From Laccaria trichodermophora (lineage: Eukaryota; Basidiomycota; Agaricomycetes; Agaricales; Hydnangiaceae): DNA of 64,000 bases. Made by a program: the position numbers and the translations under genes. Shown here piece by piece: positions 23,323 through 31,649 of the stretch. The DNA lies in assembly GCA_018417955.1 (NCBI GenBank), contig JACTVC010000009.1, forward strand, positions 868,001 through 932,000, read 5' to 3'. The notes beneath the pieces were generated by a model. The model ran no database searches and was not told the DNA's origin. It was given only the letters and a program-made list of their open reading frames with translations. Within the stretch, counting starts at the first letter, position 1. Each line of letters opens with the position of its first letter.

Positions 23323-25703
23323 CGTGGTGCAGGCGGAAGGAACGTGGTGATAGTTCCATGATGAACAAATACTGGTGCCAGAACCCAAAGTCCAAAACAT
23401 ATAATATATTTATCGATGCTGCAGCACATATTCCAATCCAAGTCAATACTCATTCCCAGTGAAAATGAAGGAAAACCAAACCGAACCACAGTGAGCTAAA
23501 GATAAACAACACAACGTCATCGATCCAAATCGAGCTGGACCCTTTGAGCTCTCAGCACGATCAAACGAAATCCACCCTCAAGCAGCCTCAAGCTTACTGA
23601 ACGCCTCTGCATCATCTCGCACACACTTGTCTGGCCAATTTGCTCCGTCCGAGAACCGACTCCCCAACCCCACGTCGAATAGTGCACGTGCGCTTCTGCA
23701 CTTTTTCTTAAATGGACACGTTTAGGCTTTTCCTCTTCGCTCTTGCTGCCCGCCCTCTTGCCCTCACGCTACCACCATGCTCTGGCCCCGCAATTTCTTC
23801 ACTCGGCCCCTCTACACCCGCCCCTCTACACCCCTCTGTTCAACTGGCTTTTCACAGCGCTTTGGATCCCATAATCACAACTATGATCTATCGCTATCGT
23901 TAGGCCACCTTGGTCCAGAGGCAGAGAACCGGAGCGCGTCATGGGCATTCTGAGTCGCTTTGCGCATTTGTTTTGGGTATGTGAGCATTCCCTTCGTCTT
24001 CTTGAACAACTCAAGCTGAGTATATGCGTTAGCCGTCTCGATTCCACTGGTTCCTGTCGTCCCGAATGCACCTCTTTCCGACTTTCAAACAGGTATGTAT
24101 ATTATTTTGCACAAGTCTTTCCTTCACACTGACTATATGCGTTGAAATTTGCGAGCGACTCGGCTTGCAACGCCTGCGGTAAGCTGGAGAAAAGACTACA
24201 GGTATGTCTTTCCTTCACACTGACTATATGCGTGCGTTGAAATCTGCGAGCGACTCGCCTTGCAGCGCCTGCGGTAAGCCGGAGAAAAGACTTTTGGGGT
24301 TGGAGAAACGACAGCTGGTGCTAAGCGACTGGAAAAGGTGAGTTCCGTGCTTTGAGATGCACCCTGTTTTCTAATGCCGCATCCTCCTGACAGTGTCCTG
24401 CGCTTCCAACAAGTCATCACAACGCCACTTTTCCTGCGTGACTCATGCGGCCTGTCGGAACCCGCCCGCTGTTCAATCCACTGTGAGCTGTCATGTGTAT
24501 ACCGAACGGTACGATATTGACGCCAAGAAGATTGAAGCATTTTGGGGCACCTTCAACACCAAGCAAGCGATTGGCGACCGTTCGCAAAGCTCAAGATAAT
24601 AAGGGGTTTCAAAGGGAAGTCGGCATCCAGCGTCGAGGCGGCGGACATGCCGTCAAAACACGGTATGATTTTACAATTATTCGTCAAGGTTACTCACGTT
24701 TTCGTGAGCTCCAACCGACGATTCCGATTTAGTGCCTGGCAATATCGAGAAAGCAACGAAGTCTAAATGCGTTCTTTTTCCACGCGCGTCATCTGCACCA
24801 ACTGTCCGCCGCTTTCAGAAATCTCTGCTACAGAGCGTTTCTTGAAGCTAACGAACCGATTACCCCAGCCGCTTTCGGAAAAGTTTGACAAAAGAGCAGG
24901 TGAAACATTAAAATGACGAGAGAAAGTCGAAGAAGGCTGTAAGTACAGACGTCTCCTTTTAACCTTTCTGAATGTGCTTCATACTCCCCCCTTAGGGTTC
25001 CGCTACCCTAGGACCTTTTCCTGGCTTCCGACTCCTGTTCCCTGACTACCCCGCTCTCATCAAGATATTGGTATGTCGTTTCTACTGCTCGTGCTATTTC
25101 TTGTCCGTTGCTAAATATGTTTTTACAATCCTTGTTACATGGTGAAAGTTCTTTTTGCGGTGAGTTGTCTCTGATTTTGCCTATACGCCTCACCCTGACT
25201 GGAAAAACCTAGTGATTTTGCAACGCTCAATTTGGCTCGATCGGCTCCAATACGCACTCTGGTGAGAGGCTGTTCCTTGTCTTTTTCAGTCTTTTTGACT
25301 TAACGGTGAAGGCTTGAAATGGATTTTTTTAAACTCGGTTTCGTTCCGTTTCGCTCGATAGGCTCAGATGCTGGGTTTTGGTCTGGATCAATGTGGTTCG
25401 GTCGCGCTGTTCGCCCACAAATTGCTCTCGTTAGGTAGGATTAGATTATTAGGCAGATTCGGTTAGATGGCTATAGATACAGCTGGTTTGAAAATCCAGC
25501 CAAACCTGTAAAAGTCTCTATTGTCGAGCCCAATCTAATTTTTTAGATTTGGCTCGACCTGCTTCGACCTGCTTAACCCTTATTTTCACTGGGACTCATT
25601 AATTACTACGCCAAAAATCTTACAAGTATGCGCATGGAGATCATCACATATGTATCCACCAGACGACGTGCATGATATGACAATGGGTACCGTAGCTGGC
25701 AAC
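23323..25703. other. Gene-poor region with a duplicated exon-like unit
   Basis: A 2.4-kb stretch without a confident gene. It contains the tandem duplication described separately at 24116-24292 and several GT/AG-flanked short open segments that may be remains of a small zinc-binding protein gene. The part from 25200 to 25700 is AT-rich with short repeats of a CTCGA/TCGAC-containing phrase and shows no coding pattern. Confidence 0.4.
24116..24292 (+). repeat. Tandem duplication of an ~85-bp exon-like unit
   Basis: Two near-identical units, 24116-24197 and 24206-24292, differ by a few substitutions and a 4-bp insertion (TGCG). Each encodes, in one frame, S-D-S-x-C-x-x-C-G-K-x-E-K-R-L. The end of the first is followed by CAG|GTATGT, an acceptor/donor-like junction. 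The Cys-x2-Cys-Gly-Lys-x-Glu phrase resembles the first half of a MYND zinc finger, but the second half is not found nearby. It is probably a relic or a partial gene. Confidence 0.5.
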
Positions 25704-26171
25704 TTACACCGGGTCCTCCAATCGTTGATATTCTTTTTTCGAACTCGCCTCGAAAGGTAAGACGACGATTTTATTCGCTAGTTGACGTTGGTTTCTTCGC
25801 CTCCGCCGTATGCACAGCCAAGTGGCCATGCCGACGAAGATTGCTCCTAAGACTGCGAATACAGCCCGTTGCACACCAGAGGTTCATGCCACAAGAACGT
25901 TTCCACTCACTGCTGAAGACCACAACCATAATGATGATATTTCGCTTCGTGTAAACGGGACATCGTACAAATTGGTTACTATGGAACAGGATTTCAAGTT
26001 AGCGGGATAGCAAGGTCTGCTGGCAGCTGCAGCCTCCAACCACGCACGTTACAGAGTCACGGCATTGGGCATGGCTTCCGCTCCCAACGATGATCACCGA
26101 GTGTCCTGATCCTCCAGATGTCGTCTTGGAAGAGCCACTCTTCGAGGAGCTGCTCTTTGAAGAACTGCTTT

Positions 26172-26334
26172 TGTTAGAATGTGACTCGTCATCGTTGTCT
26201 ACAGCAGTTAAGTCTAAACCTGGACAGTGAGACACATTATCGTCGTTCTCACTGTACCAGGTATGAACCCTTTAACTACGACATTATTATCGTCGTTCTC
26301 ACTGTACCAGCCATATATATATACGCTTTTAACA
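26172..26334 (+). repeat. 5' LTR of copia element
   Basis: 163 bp, TG...CA ends. It contains two copies of a 25-bp phrase (26236-26260 and 26286-26310) and a TATATATATA run at 26313-26323, only about 12 bp before the LTR end. It is the same sequence as the 3' LTR by eye. Confidence 0.95.
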
Positions 26335-26346
26335 GGTTATGGGCCC
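26335..26346 (+). other. Primer-binding site, initiator tRNA-Met half-molecule type
   Basis: GGTTATGGGCCC directly abuts the 5' LTR. It is the exact complement of the eukaryotic initiator tRNA-Met anticodon stem-loop (GGGCCCAUAACC), not of the tRNA 3' end. Drosophila copia and yeast Ty5 are known to prime this way from a cleaved tRNA half. Confidence 0.8.
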
Positions 26347-26486
26347 CGAGTCCTTCTAAGCTCACGACTTGCTGAACCTATCGCTCACAAAATCAACCTC
26401 AAAACGCGCTCGACCTCTGTTTCAAATTCATCTATCCCGTGTTACCACCCTTTAAGCCACCACATAGTCTATTCTTTGCATCGAAA

Positions 26487-28280
26487 ATGTCAGCCGATCA
26501 AAAGGAGAAAGATTGGAAAGGGATTAAACTTACTTCCATCAAGGAGGAAGAAGATGGGACGAACAACTTCAACGAATTCAAACAGAAGTCCAAACTTGAA
26601 CTGGATGCTGCTGGGTATTGGAAATACATCGATGGACCAGAGTACAACCCACCTGTGATCCCTGAGCTCAAGACCAGTCAGCAAATCCAAGGTCTAGATG
26701 GTACAGGGAACATGGTCACCATTACCATCCCAGGAAACGAAGTCGACGTTACTACTGCTAAGGCAGCTGCTGAATCCTGGCTTGCTGGTGATAAGAAAGC
26801 CCACGCCATCGTCGTCAAAGCTGTTCCTGTCGAGAAGCTTTATGTTGTCCGGGATTGCAGGTCTGCTCATGACGCTTGGATGGCTCTGAAGAATGAATAT
26901 GAACCAGCTAACGCACTCACTGCTGTCACGATCAAGCAACAGATCATTGGGTACCAATGTGGCACTCAAGATGATCCTGTTCACTGGCGTCAAGTCATGG
27001 TCCAGCTCTATCAGAAGCTGCGTGACGCTGATCCGCTTATGATGCCCGATACTGAATTTGCAAAGCACCTTGTCACGCTCATGTCGCACGCCGAGGACTG
27101 GCGGTACTGCCGTGATTCGCTCCGTGATAAAGTGCGCCAGGGAGAGATTATGGGAAGGGCTGTTTCATCAGCCACTGTTCTTCAACGTCTGAAACATGAG
27201 GAAGTTGAGATGAAAATCGCACCTTCGATTGTCTCCATCAATGCTCTGGCTACCAAAAGGGGAAGAACAACTCGTGATGTTGGAGAGAGCGTCGTCCCAA
27301 GCTCATATGCTGCTGGGTCATCCAATCAAAACAATCGCCAGAATGATAGAGCAAATCAGCGACAAAACAAACGCCCTGCTCCGTACAACCAGCAGCAACG
27401 TTCGGGACCACGAAAAATCTGTGAAAACATGTACTGTGAAACTCCTGTGGGGCATACCAAAGAAGATTGCTTTTCTTACAGAGGAGGGAAGGCTGGGAAG
27501 TACCCAGAAAACTTTCGTGGGAAGAGAGACATTCACCTTGCGCCCGAAGCTAGAATTGCAGCAAGGAGAAAGCAAGCTCTTGAAGGGAAAGCTGGGGAGC
27601 GCTTCTCGGGCTTAGCCGACTATACTGAAGATGGCGATGAAGACGTCGACAATGTTATCGAAAAGGTCGACGACGGCTTCTCATTCATGTTGTCTCTAGC
27701 TGATGAGGATGAGAGAGATTGTATTGCGGAAGATGAAGAGGTTACCGTGAACGCCATTATCTGCAATGCCACACTTGAACAGAGTGACAGCATCCACCAT
27801 GACACTGGAGCATCCAGACACATCTTCCACAAGCAAAGCCTTTTTCACGATTACACCATTTTCGACTCGCCTCTTGCTGTACATGGTTTTGGGACCAGCC
27901 TAACGACTCAAGCTGTTGGAAAAGGGAAGATTGTGTTAAAAGCCACGTACGATGGTACCGTTCGCATCTTCTCTGTGTCGAATGTTCTTCACATTCCCTC
28001 TGCTCGGTGCAACCTCATTTCTGGAACACGTCTAGACCAGAAAGGGGTTAACACACAGACTGGCAACAGCAGAATCACTTACTTCAATGCTGCTGATGTT
28101 CCTTTTGCTACAGGTTCCATTGTCAAGGATCTGTACAAGATGAATGTCGAAACGATGGAACCAGGCGAAGGACAGCCATCACTTGATTTGATTGCTGGTG
28201 TGATGCCATCAGTCGAGCCCCTTTTCGGACCTGGAGAGGAGACTGCTGAAACTCAGAAGCTGGGTTTTATCACCGTCTAA
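26487..28280 (+). CDS. Copia Gag-protease reading frame
   Basis: Encodes the capsid-forming Gag and the aspartic protease. The first ATG is MSADQKEKDWKGIKL; the open frame extends upstream only through a GTG codon. The Gag core (for example AHDAWMALKNEYEPANALTA) fits the UBN2/retrotran_gag family. A variant zinc knuckle occurs as CENMYCETPVGHTKEDC, spacing CX4CX5HX4C rather than CX2CX4HX4C. The protease has IHHDTGASRHIF and downstream VSNVLHIPSARCNLISGTRL. The frame closes with TAA at 28278-28280, overlapping the ATG of the integrase frame (TAATG). Just before it lies GGGTTTT in the zero frame, a possible -1 slippage site. Confidence 0.9.
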   Translation: MSADQKEKDWKGIKLTSIKEEEDGTNNFNEFKQKSKLELDAAGYWKYIDGPEYNPPVIPELKTSQQIQGLDGTGNMVTITIPGNEVDVTTAKAAAESWLAGDKKAHAIVVKAVPVEKLYVVRDCRSAHDAWMALKNEYEPANALTAVTIKQQIIGYQCGTQDDPVHWRQVMVQLYQKLRDADPLMMPDTEFAKHLVTLMSHAEDWRYCRDSLRDKVRQGEIMGRAVSSATVLQRLKHEEVEMKIAPSIVSINALATKRGRTTRDVGESVVPSSYAAGSSNQNNRQNDRANQRQNKRPAPYNQQQRSGPRKICENMYCETPVGHTKEDCFSYRGGKAGKYPENFRGKRDIHLAPEARIAARRKQALEGKAGERFSGLADYTEDGDEDVDNVIEKVDDGFSFMLSLADEDERDCIAEDEEVTVNAIICNATLEQSDSIHHDTGASRHIFHKQSLFHDYTIFDSPLAVHGFGTSLTTQAVGKGKIVLKATYDGTVRIFSVSNVLHIPSARCNLISGTRLDQKGVNTQTGNSRITYFNAADVPFATGSIVKDLYKMNVETMEPGEGQPSLDLIAGVMPSVEPLFGPGEETAETQKLGFITV

Positions 28281-28282
28281 TG
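28262..28282 (+). promoter_or_regulatory. Gag-Pol junction: possible frameshift or stop-restart signal
   Basis: In the Gag frame the bases read G GGT TTT, which fits the -1 slippage rule X XXY YYZ. Slipping there joins directly to the integrase frame. Ten bases on, TAATG combines the Gag stop with an integrase-frame ATG. The first His of the integrase HHCC finger (codon at 28271) lies before that ATG, so restart would lose it. An alternative is a 59-nt intron at 28198-28256 (GTGTGA...CTCAG), which gives the same frame. Confidence 0.5.
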
Positions 28283-29326
28283 GGCCATATAGACGTTAAA
28301 GGGCTGCAACACTCCACAACCGGCATCCCAGTCACTAATGTTCATGTCAAGAATTGCCGGATTTGCGCTCTCGCGAACATCAAGCGTCTCAAGTTCCCTC
28401 AAAAAGCTACCAATCGTGCCGACCGTCCTTTATTCCGGATCCACTCTGACATTTGTGGTCCACTTCCTTCCGCTTATGGTGGTTTCCGATATTTCATCAC
28501 TTTTATTGATGATTGCTTCCGCTACATTTCCATTTATTTTCTCAAACTAAAATCTGATGCTCTCAAATGTTTTCAGGATTTTCGTACTGCCACTGAGAAA
28601 TTTCTTGGCTATACGATTATCTTTCTACGCGTCGACAATGCGCCTGAACTTGTTCAAGGCCAATTTCGTGATTATTGCACTCAACATGGCATAACTTACG
28701 AACTCACCATCCCAGATGCTTCCCAACAAAATGGTGTTGCTGAACGCGCCAATCAAATCATTGAATCCATGACACGTGCTATGCTTGTTGACAGCGGTCT
28801 TTCTTTTTGGTTTTGGCCTTTAGCCGCTCAAGCTGCTGTGCACATCAAAAATCGTGTCCCACACTCTTCTCTTCCACCAGATTCTACTCCTTTTCAAGGT
28901 TGGTTCAAAAAGAAGCCTGACCTTTCACATCTCAGGCCCTTTGGTGCGCTTGTCACAGCAAGAAAGACCACCTCTGATCAATTGCCTAAAATTGCGCCTC
29001 GAGGAGAAGAAGGCCGTTGTGTTGGATATGCGCGTGATGCCAAGGGCTACTTGGTTTGGTTCCCACATTCTAGGACCATCTGCCCACGACGTGATGTTCA
29101 ATTTCATGGTTTTCCTGATTTTCTGCCTTCTCCTCCACTCTCTGAAATTCTATGGGATGATATCCCCACTGACAGCGAACCCCACTTTCCTGACAGTGAC
29201 ACGCGTATCATCCTGGAGCAATCCTCCAAACCTGCCAATGAGCATATCACTGCCTCTGAGCATGTTTCTGCCTCTGAGCATATTTCTGCCCCTGAGCATA
29301 CCCCTGCCATCGAGCGTAATGAGTAG
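28280..29326 (+). CDS. Copia integrase reading frame
   Basis: Encodes the DDE integrase that inserts the cDNA. The HHCC zinc finger is H-RLMG-H (first His upstream of the ATG) with CRIC. The catalytic core shows the Asp in RIHSDICGPLPSAYGG, the second Asp in FLRVDNAPELV and the Glu in QQNGVAERANQIIESM, so all three acidic residues are kept. A GAG-pre-integrase-like start and a C-terminal region (RPFGALVTARKTTSDQLP, CVGYARDAKGYLVWFP) follow. The end is a linker of hexapeptide units beginning Glu-His (EHITAS, EHVSAS, EHISAP). The TAG at 29324-29326 lies within a GTAGGT donor, and splicing would carry the frame on. Confidence 0.85.
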   Translation: MGHIDVKGLQHSTTGIPVTNVHVKNCRICALANIKRLKFPQKATNRADRPLFRIHSDICGPLPSAYGGFRYFITFIDDCFRYISIYFLKLKSDALKCFQDFRTATEKFLGYTIIFLRVDNAPELVQGQFRDYCTQHGITYELTIPDASQQNGVAERANQIIESMTRAMLVDSGLSFWFWPLAAQAAVHIKNRVPHSSLPPDSTPFQGWFKKKPDLSHLRPFGALVTARKTTSDQLPKIAPRGEEGRCVGYARDAKGYLVWFPHSRTICPRRDVQFHGFPDFLPSPPLSEILWDDIPTDSEPHFPDSDTRIILEQSSKPANEHITASEHVSASEHISAPEHTPAIERNE

Positions 29327-29373
29327 GTTTCACCCTACCTTGACCCCTACTTCCATTTACCTGTCTTCATCAG
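29323..29373 (+). other. Candidate spliceosomal intron 1 in copia pol
   Basis: A 51-nt segment with GTAGGT donor, a CTTGAC branch-like motif and a TTCATCAG acceptor. Removal turns GA|G CAT into a new Glu-His pair and continues the EH-hexapeptide linker in frame, with the next exon containing EHKSAL and EHNT. Confidence 0.7.
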
Positions 29374-29430
29374 GCATGATGTCGTCATGGAGGATGCCTT
29401 TGAGCATAAATCCGCCCTTGAGCATAACAC

Positions 29431-29484
29431 GTATGTGCTTTAAGCCTTTTTTCATTCTATCTCCATCTTGACATCGCATGTCAG
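29431..29484 (+). other. Candidate spliceosomal intron 2 in copia pol
   Basis: A 54-nt segment with GTATGT donor, pyrimidine-rich middle, CTTGACAT branch-like motif and GTCAG acceptor. Removal joins AC|A CTG and enters the reverse-transcriptase frame. The 57-nt exon between the two introns is open and in phase on both sides. Confidence 0.7.
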
Positions 29485-31363
29485 ACTGGATGTTGATATG
29501 AATGATGACTCTCCTATTGCTACACGTCGTGCTCCACGGGTTAGACGCCTGCCAGCGAGGTTCATCATCAATCACACCCACACTCCCGATGAGGGGGGGG
29601 AGGTTCTGTCTTCCATCCTTCAGTCTGACTATGAAGAACTTGAGATCGATGTTGACTTGAGTGATCTTCCCAAACTCTTTCAATGTCTTGTTGATGCTGA
29701 AGTTGCTTTCGTCAATGCGGCACTCACCGATCCTATCGATGATCCACTTCAAAAGGATCCTGGAACTCTCCAGCAAGCCAAATCATCCATTTATTGGACT
29801 TATTGGCTGGCCGCCATTCACGAAGAACTTGAATCGCTAAAAGCAAAAGGCGTCTATGATGAAGTCGACGAGTTGCCTCCTGGTCGAAAGGCAGTCGAGT
29901 CGAAATGGGTCCTTCATATCAAACGAAACCGTGATGGTCTTATCTCTAGATTTAAAGCCCGTATTGTCGCAAAGGGGTGTTCTCAAATCCCCGGCCAAGA
30001 CTTCAACTACACCTTTGCACCAGTCGCTCGATGGGAATCAATCCGTTTTGTTCTAGCTCTTGTTGCTGATCAGGACATGATTCTACGTCAAGTCGATATC
30101 AAAACTGCTTTTCTCAATGCACCTCTCGATGAAGAGATTTACATGCGCAAACCCTCCATAGTTGGTACTGGGTTCTGGAGGCTACTGAAGGGCCTGTATG
30201 GGCTGAAACAAGCTGGCAGACAGTGGTATCTGGAGCTCAATTCACGCCTCACAACAATAGGATTCAAGAGAACGGAATCCGACTGGAGTGTTTACCAACG
30301 AAAACAGGGTGCTGAACATTCTATCATCACCACCAGCGTCGACGACATTCTCATTGCATCCAGCACAACTGCAGAATCAAATGCAGTCGTCGACGCCTTA
30401 GCATCTCAATTTGAGGTCACAGATAACGGTGAGCCGAAGTTGCACCTCGGATGCGGTATCGAGCGAAATCGAACCAGCAACACTATTCGGCTTAATCAAC
30501 GAGTCTACGCCGAATCGATCCTTCGAGATTTCGGATACGAGAACTGCAATTCCGTCAGTACACCCATGGATCCAGGTGCAAGACTCTCACCAGCAGCAGC
30601 CGACGATTCATTGAAAGTAAAGGATTTTCCTTACACATCAATTGTCGGCAAATGCATGTACCTTGCCACCTGCACTCGCCCAGATATCGCCTATGCTGTG
30701 CGTGAGCTTGCGAGATTTATGGCAAGCTATGGGACATCGCACATAGCTGCAGCAAAGCACTTACTTCGTTACCTTCGAGGTACGACCTCTCATGGCATCA
30801 CCCTTGGAGGCACAGAAACCCGACTACCACTCTTCAAAGCCCTTACAGATTCTGACTGGGGAATGGGCGACAGTCGAAAATCTGTCTCAGGTTTTCTTAT
30901 TATGATGGGTACGTCGCCGCTTTCTTGGAGTTCAAAACAACAAGCCGTTGTCGCTTTATCCTCCTGTGAAGCTGAATACCTTGCGACCACCCATTGCGCG
31001 CGCGACATCCTTTGGTTTCGAAATTTATTCGCGGAACTCGGTTTTCCGCAAACTCAACCAACATCTCTATTTTGCGACAACCAAGGCACTGTCGCCTGCA
31101 CGCACGATCCTCACGCCCACTCCAAAATGAAGCATATCTCAATTCGTGAACACTTTATACGGGATTGCATCGTCAAGCGCTTAATCGATGTCATACACGT
31201 CACAAACAAAGAAAACATTGCCGATTTACTAACAAAACCACTCCATCGCACTCTCCATGTACGCTGGATCAAAATGCTTCGACTAGACGCGAGTCAAGGG
31301 GGGGTGTTAGAATGTGACTCGTCATCGTTGTCTACAGCAGTTAAGTCTAAACCTGGACAGTGA
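29485..31363 (+). CDS. Copia reverse transcriptase-RNase H reading frame
   Basis: Encodes cDNA synthesis and RNA removal. RT blocks are SKWVLHIKRNRDG, KARIVAKGCSQIPGQDFNYT, LRQVDIKTAFLNAPLDEEIY, LKGLYGLKQAGRQWY and TSVDDILIAS. The catalytic Asp pair is kept but the usual Tyr before VDD is Ser. RNase H shows LTDSDWGMGDSRKSVSGF, QAVVALSSCEAEYLA and ENIADLLTKPL. The open frame upstream of 29485 begins at a TTG, and the first ATG is at 29495, ten bases into the block. This supports entry by splicing rather than its own initiation. The frame runs through the purine tract and ends inside the 3' LTR. Confidence 0.9.
31296..31304 (+). other. Polypurine tract of copia element
   Basis: AAGGGGGGG directly before the 3' LTR, the expected plus-strand priming site. 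It lies inside the RT-RNase H reading frame. Confidence 0.85.
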
Positions 31364-31467
31364 GACACATTATCGTCGTTCTCACTGTACCAGGTATGAA
31401 CCCTTTAACTACGACATTATTATCGTCGTTCTCACTGTACCAGCCATATATATATACGCTTTTAACA
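31305..31467 (+). repeat. 3' LTR of copia element
   Basis: 163 bp with no difference from the 5' LTR found by eye. It is followed by GCTTT, the second copy of the 5-bp target duplication. Confidence 0.95.
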
Positions 31468-31620
31468 GCTTTCTGAAGAACTGCTTTTCGACGAAGAACT
31501 CTTTGAACTCGAGGAGCTATGGGAACTTGCATGACCGCCACCACCTTTCGCGTAAATTTTATCAGCAACAAGGAGGGCAATGGTCAAGCAGAGCGCTGAC
31601 ATATCTAAAGCGAAGGTTGT

Positions 31621-31649
31621 AGCTGTAGTAGAGCCGCTCTACTACAGCT
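31621..31649. repeat. Perfect hairpin just upstream of the disrupted gene
   Basis: Two 13-base arms, AGCTGTAGTAGAG and its exact complement, around a 3-base loop (CCG). On the minus strand it lies 18 bases before the start codon of the split membrane-protein gene. In an mRNA leader it would form a strong stem. Its function is unknown. Confidence 0.6.

Larger units (their letters stand above)
26172..31467 (+). mobile_element. Ty1/copia LTR retrotransposon, full length and young
   Basis: A 5,296-bp element with two 163-bp LTRs that I read as identical, starting TGTTAG and ending TTAACA. The flanking 5-bp target duplication is GCTTT (26167-26171 and 31468-31472). A primer-binding site follows the 5' LTR and a purine run precedes the 3' LTR. 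Domain order is Gag, protease, integrase, reverse transcriptase, RNase H, which defines copia. Catalytic residues of protease, integrase and RT/RNase H are all visible. The coding part is in three blocks joined by two apparent introns and one -1 frame change. Identical LTRs imply recent insertion. Confidence 0.95.
25704..31602 (-). pseudogene. Serine-rich single-pass membrane protein gene, split by the copia element
   Basis: The host gene lies in two pieces: 31468-31602 (start side) and 25704-26171 (remainder), separated by the retrotransposon. The start side encodes a signal peptide (MSALCLTIALLVADKIYA) and the beginning of a Ser/Lys-rich ectodomain. The other side continues in the same frame, counting the 5-bp target duplication once, with Ser-rich sequence and HSVIIVGSGSHAQCRDSV. 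Two GT-AG introns (donors GTGCGT, GTGAGT) then lead to a hydrophobic helix (NIIIMVVVFSILGAIFVGMA), a basic stop-transfer IRRRRRNQRQ and a tail ending YQRLEDPV. The intact protein would be a type I membrane protein, perhaps a wall or surface sensor, but its function is unknown. The 5.3-kb insertion should abolish the normal product. The splice joins are inference; phase agreement across both is the support. Confidence 0.75.

Noticed and set aside
25810..26010. Plus-strand 66-codon frame near the 5' LTR
   Set aside because: It lies antisense to the membrane-helix exons of the split gene, whose splice phases and topology are more convincing.
26439..26486. Upstream extension of the copia Gag frame
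   Set aside because: It begins at a GTG codon; the first ATG is at 26487 and gives a normal Gag N-terminus.
29468..29484. Independent start of the RT frame at 29468
   Set aside because: The codon is TTG and the stretch lies within the proposed second intron; the first ATG is only at 29495.
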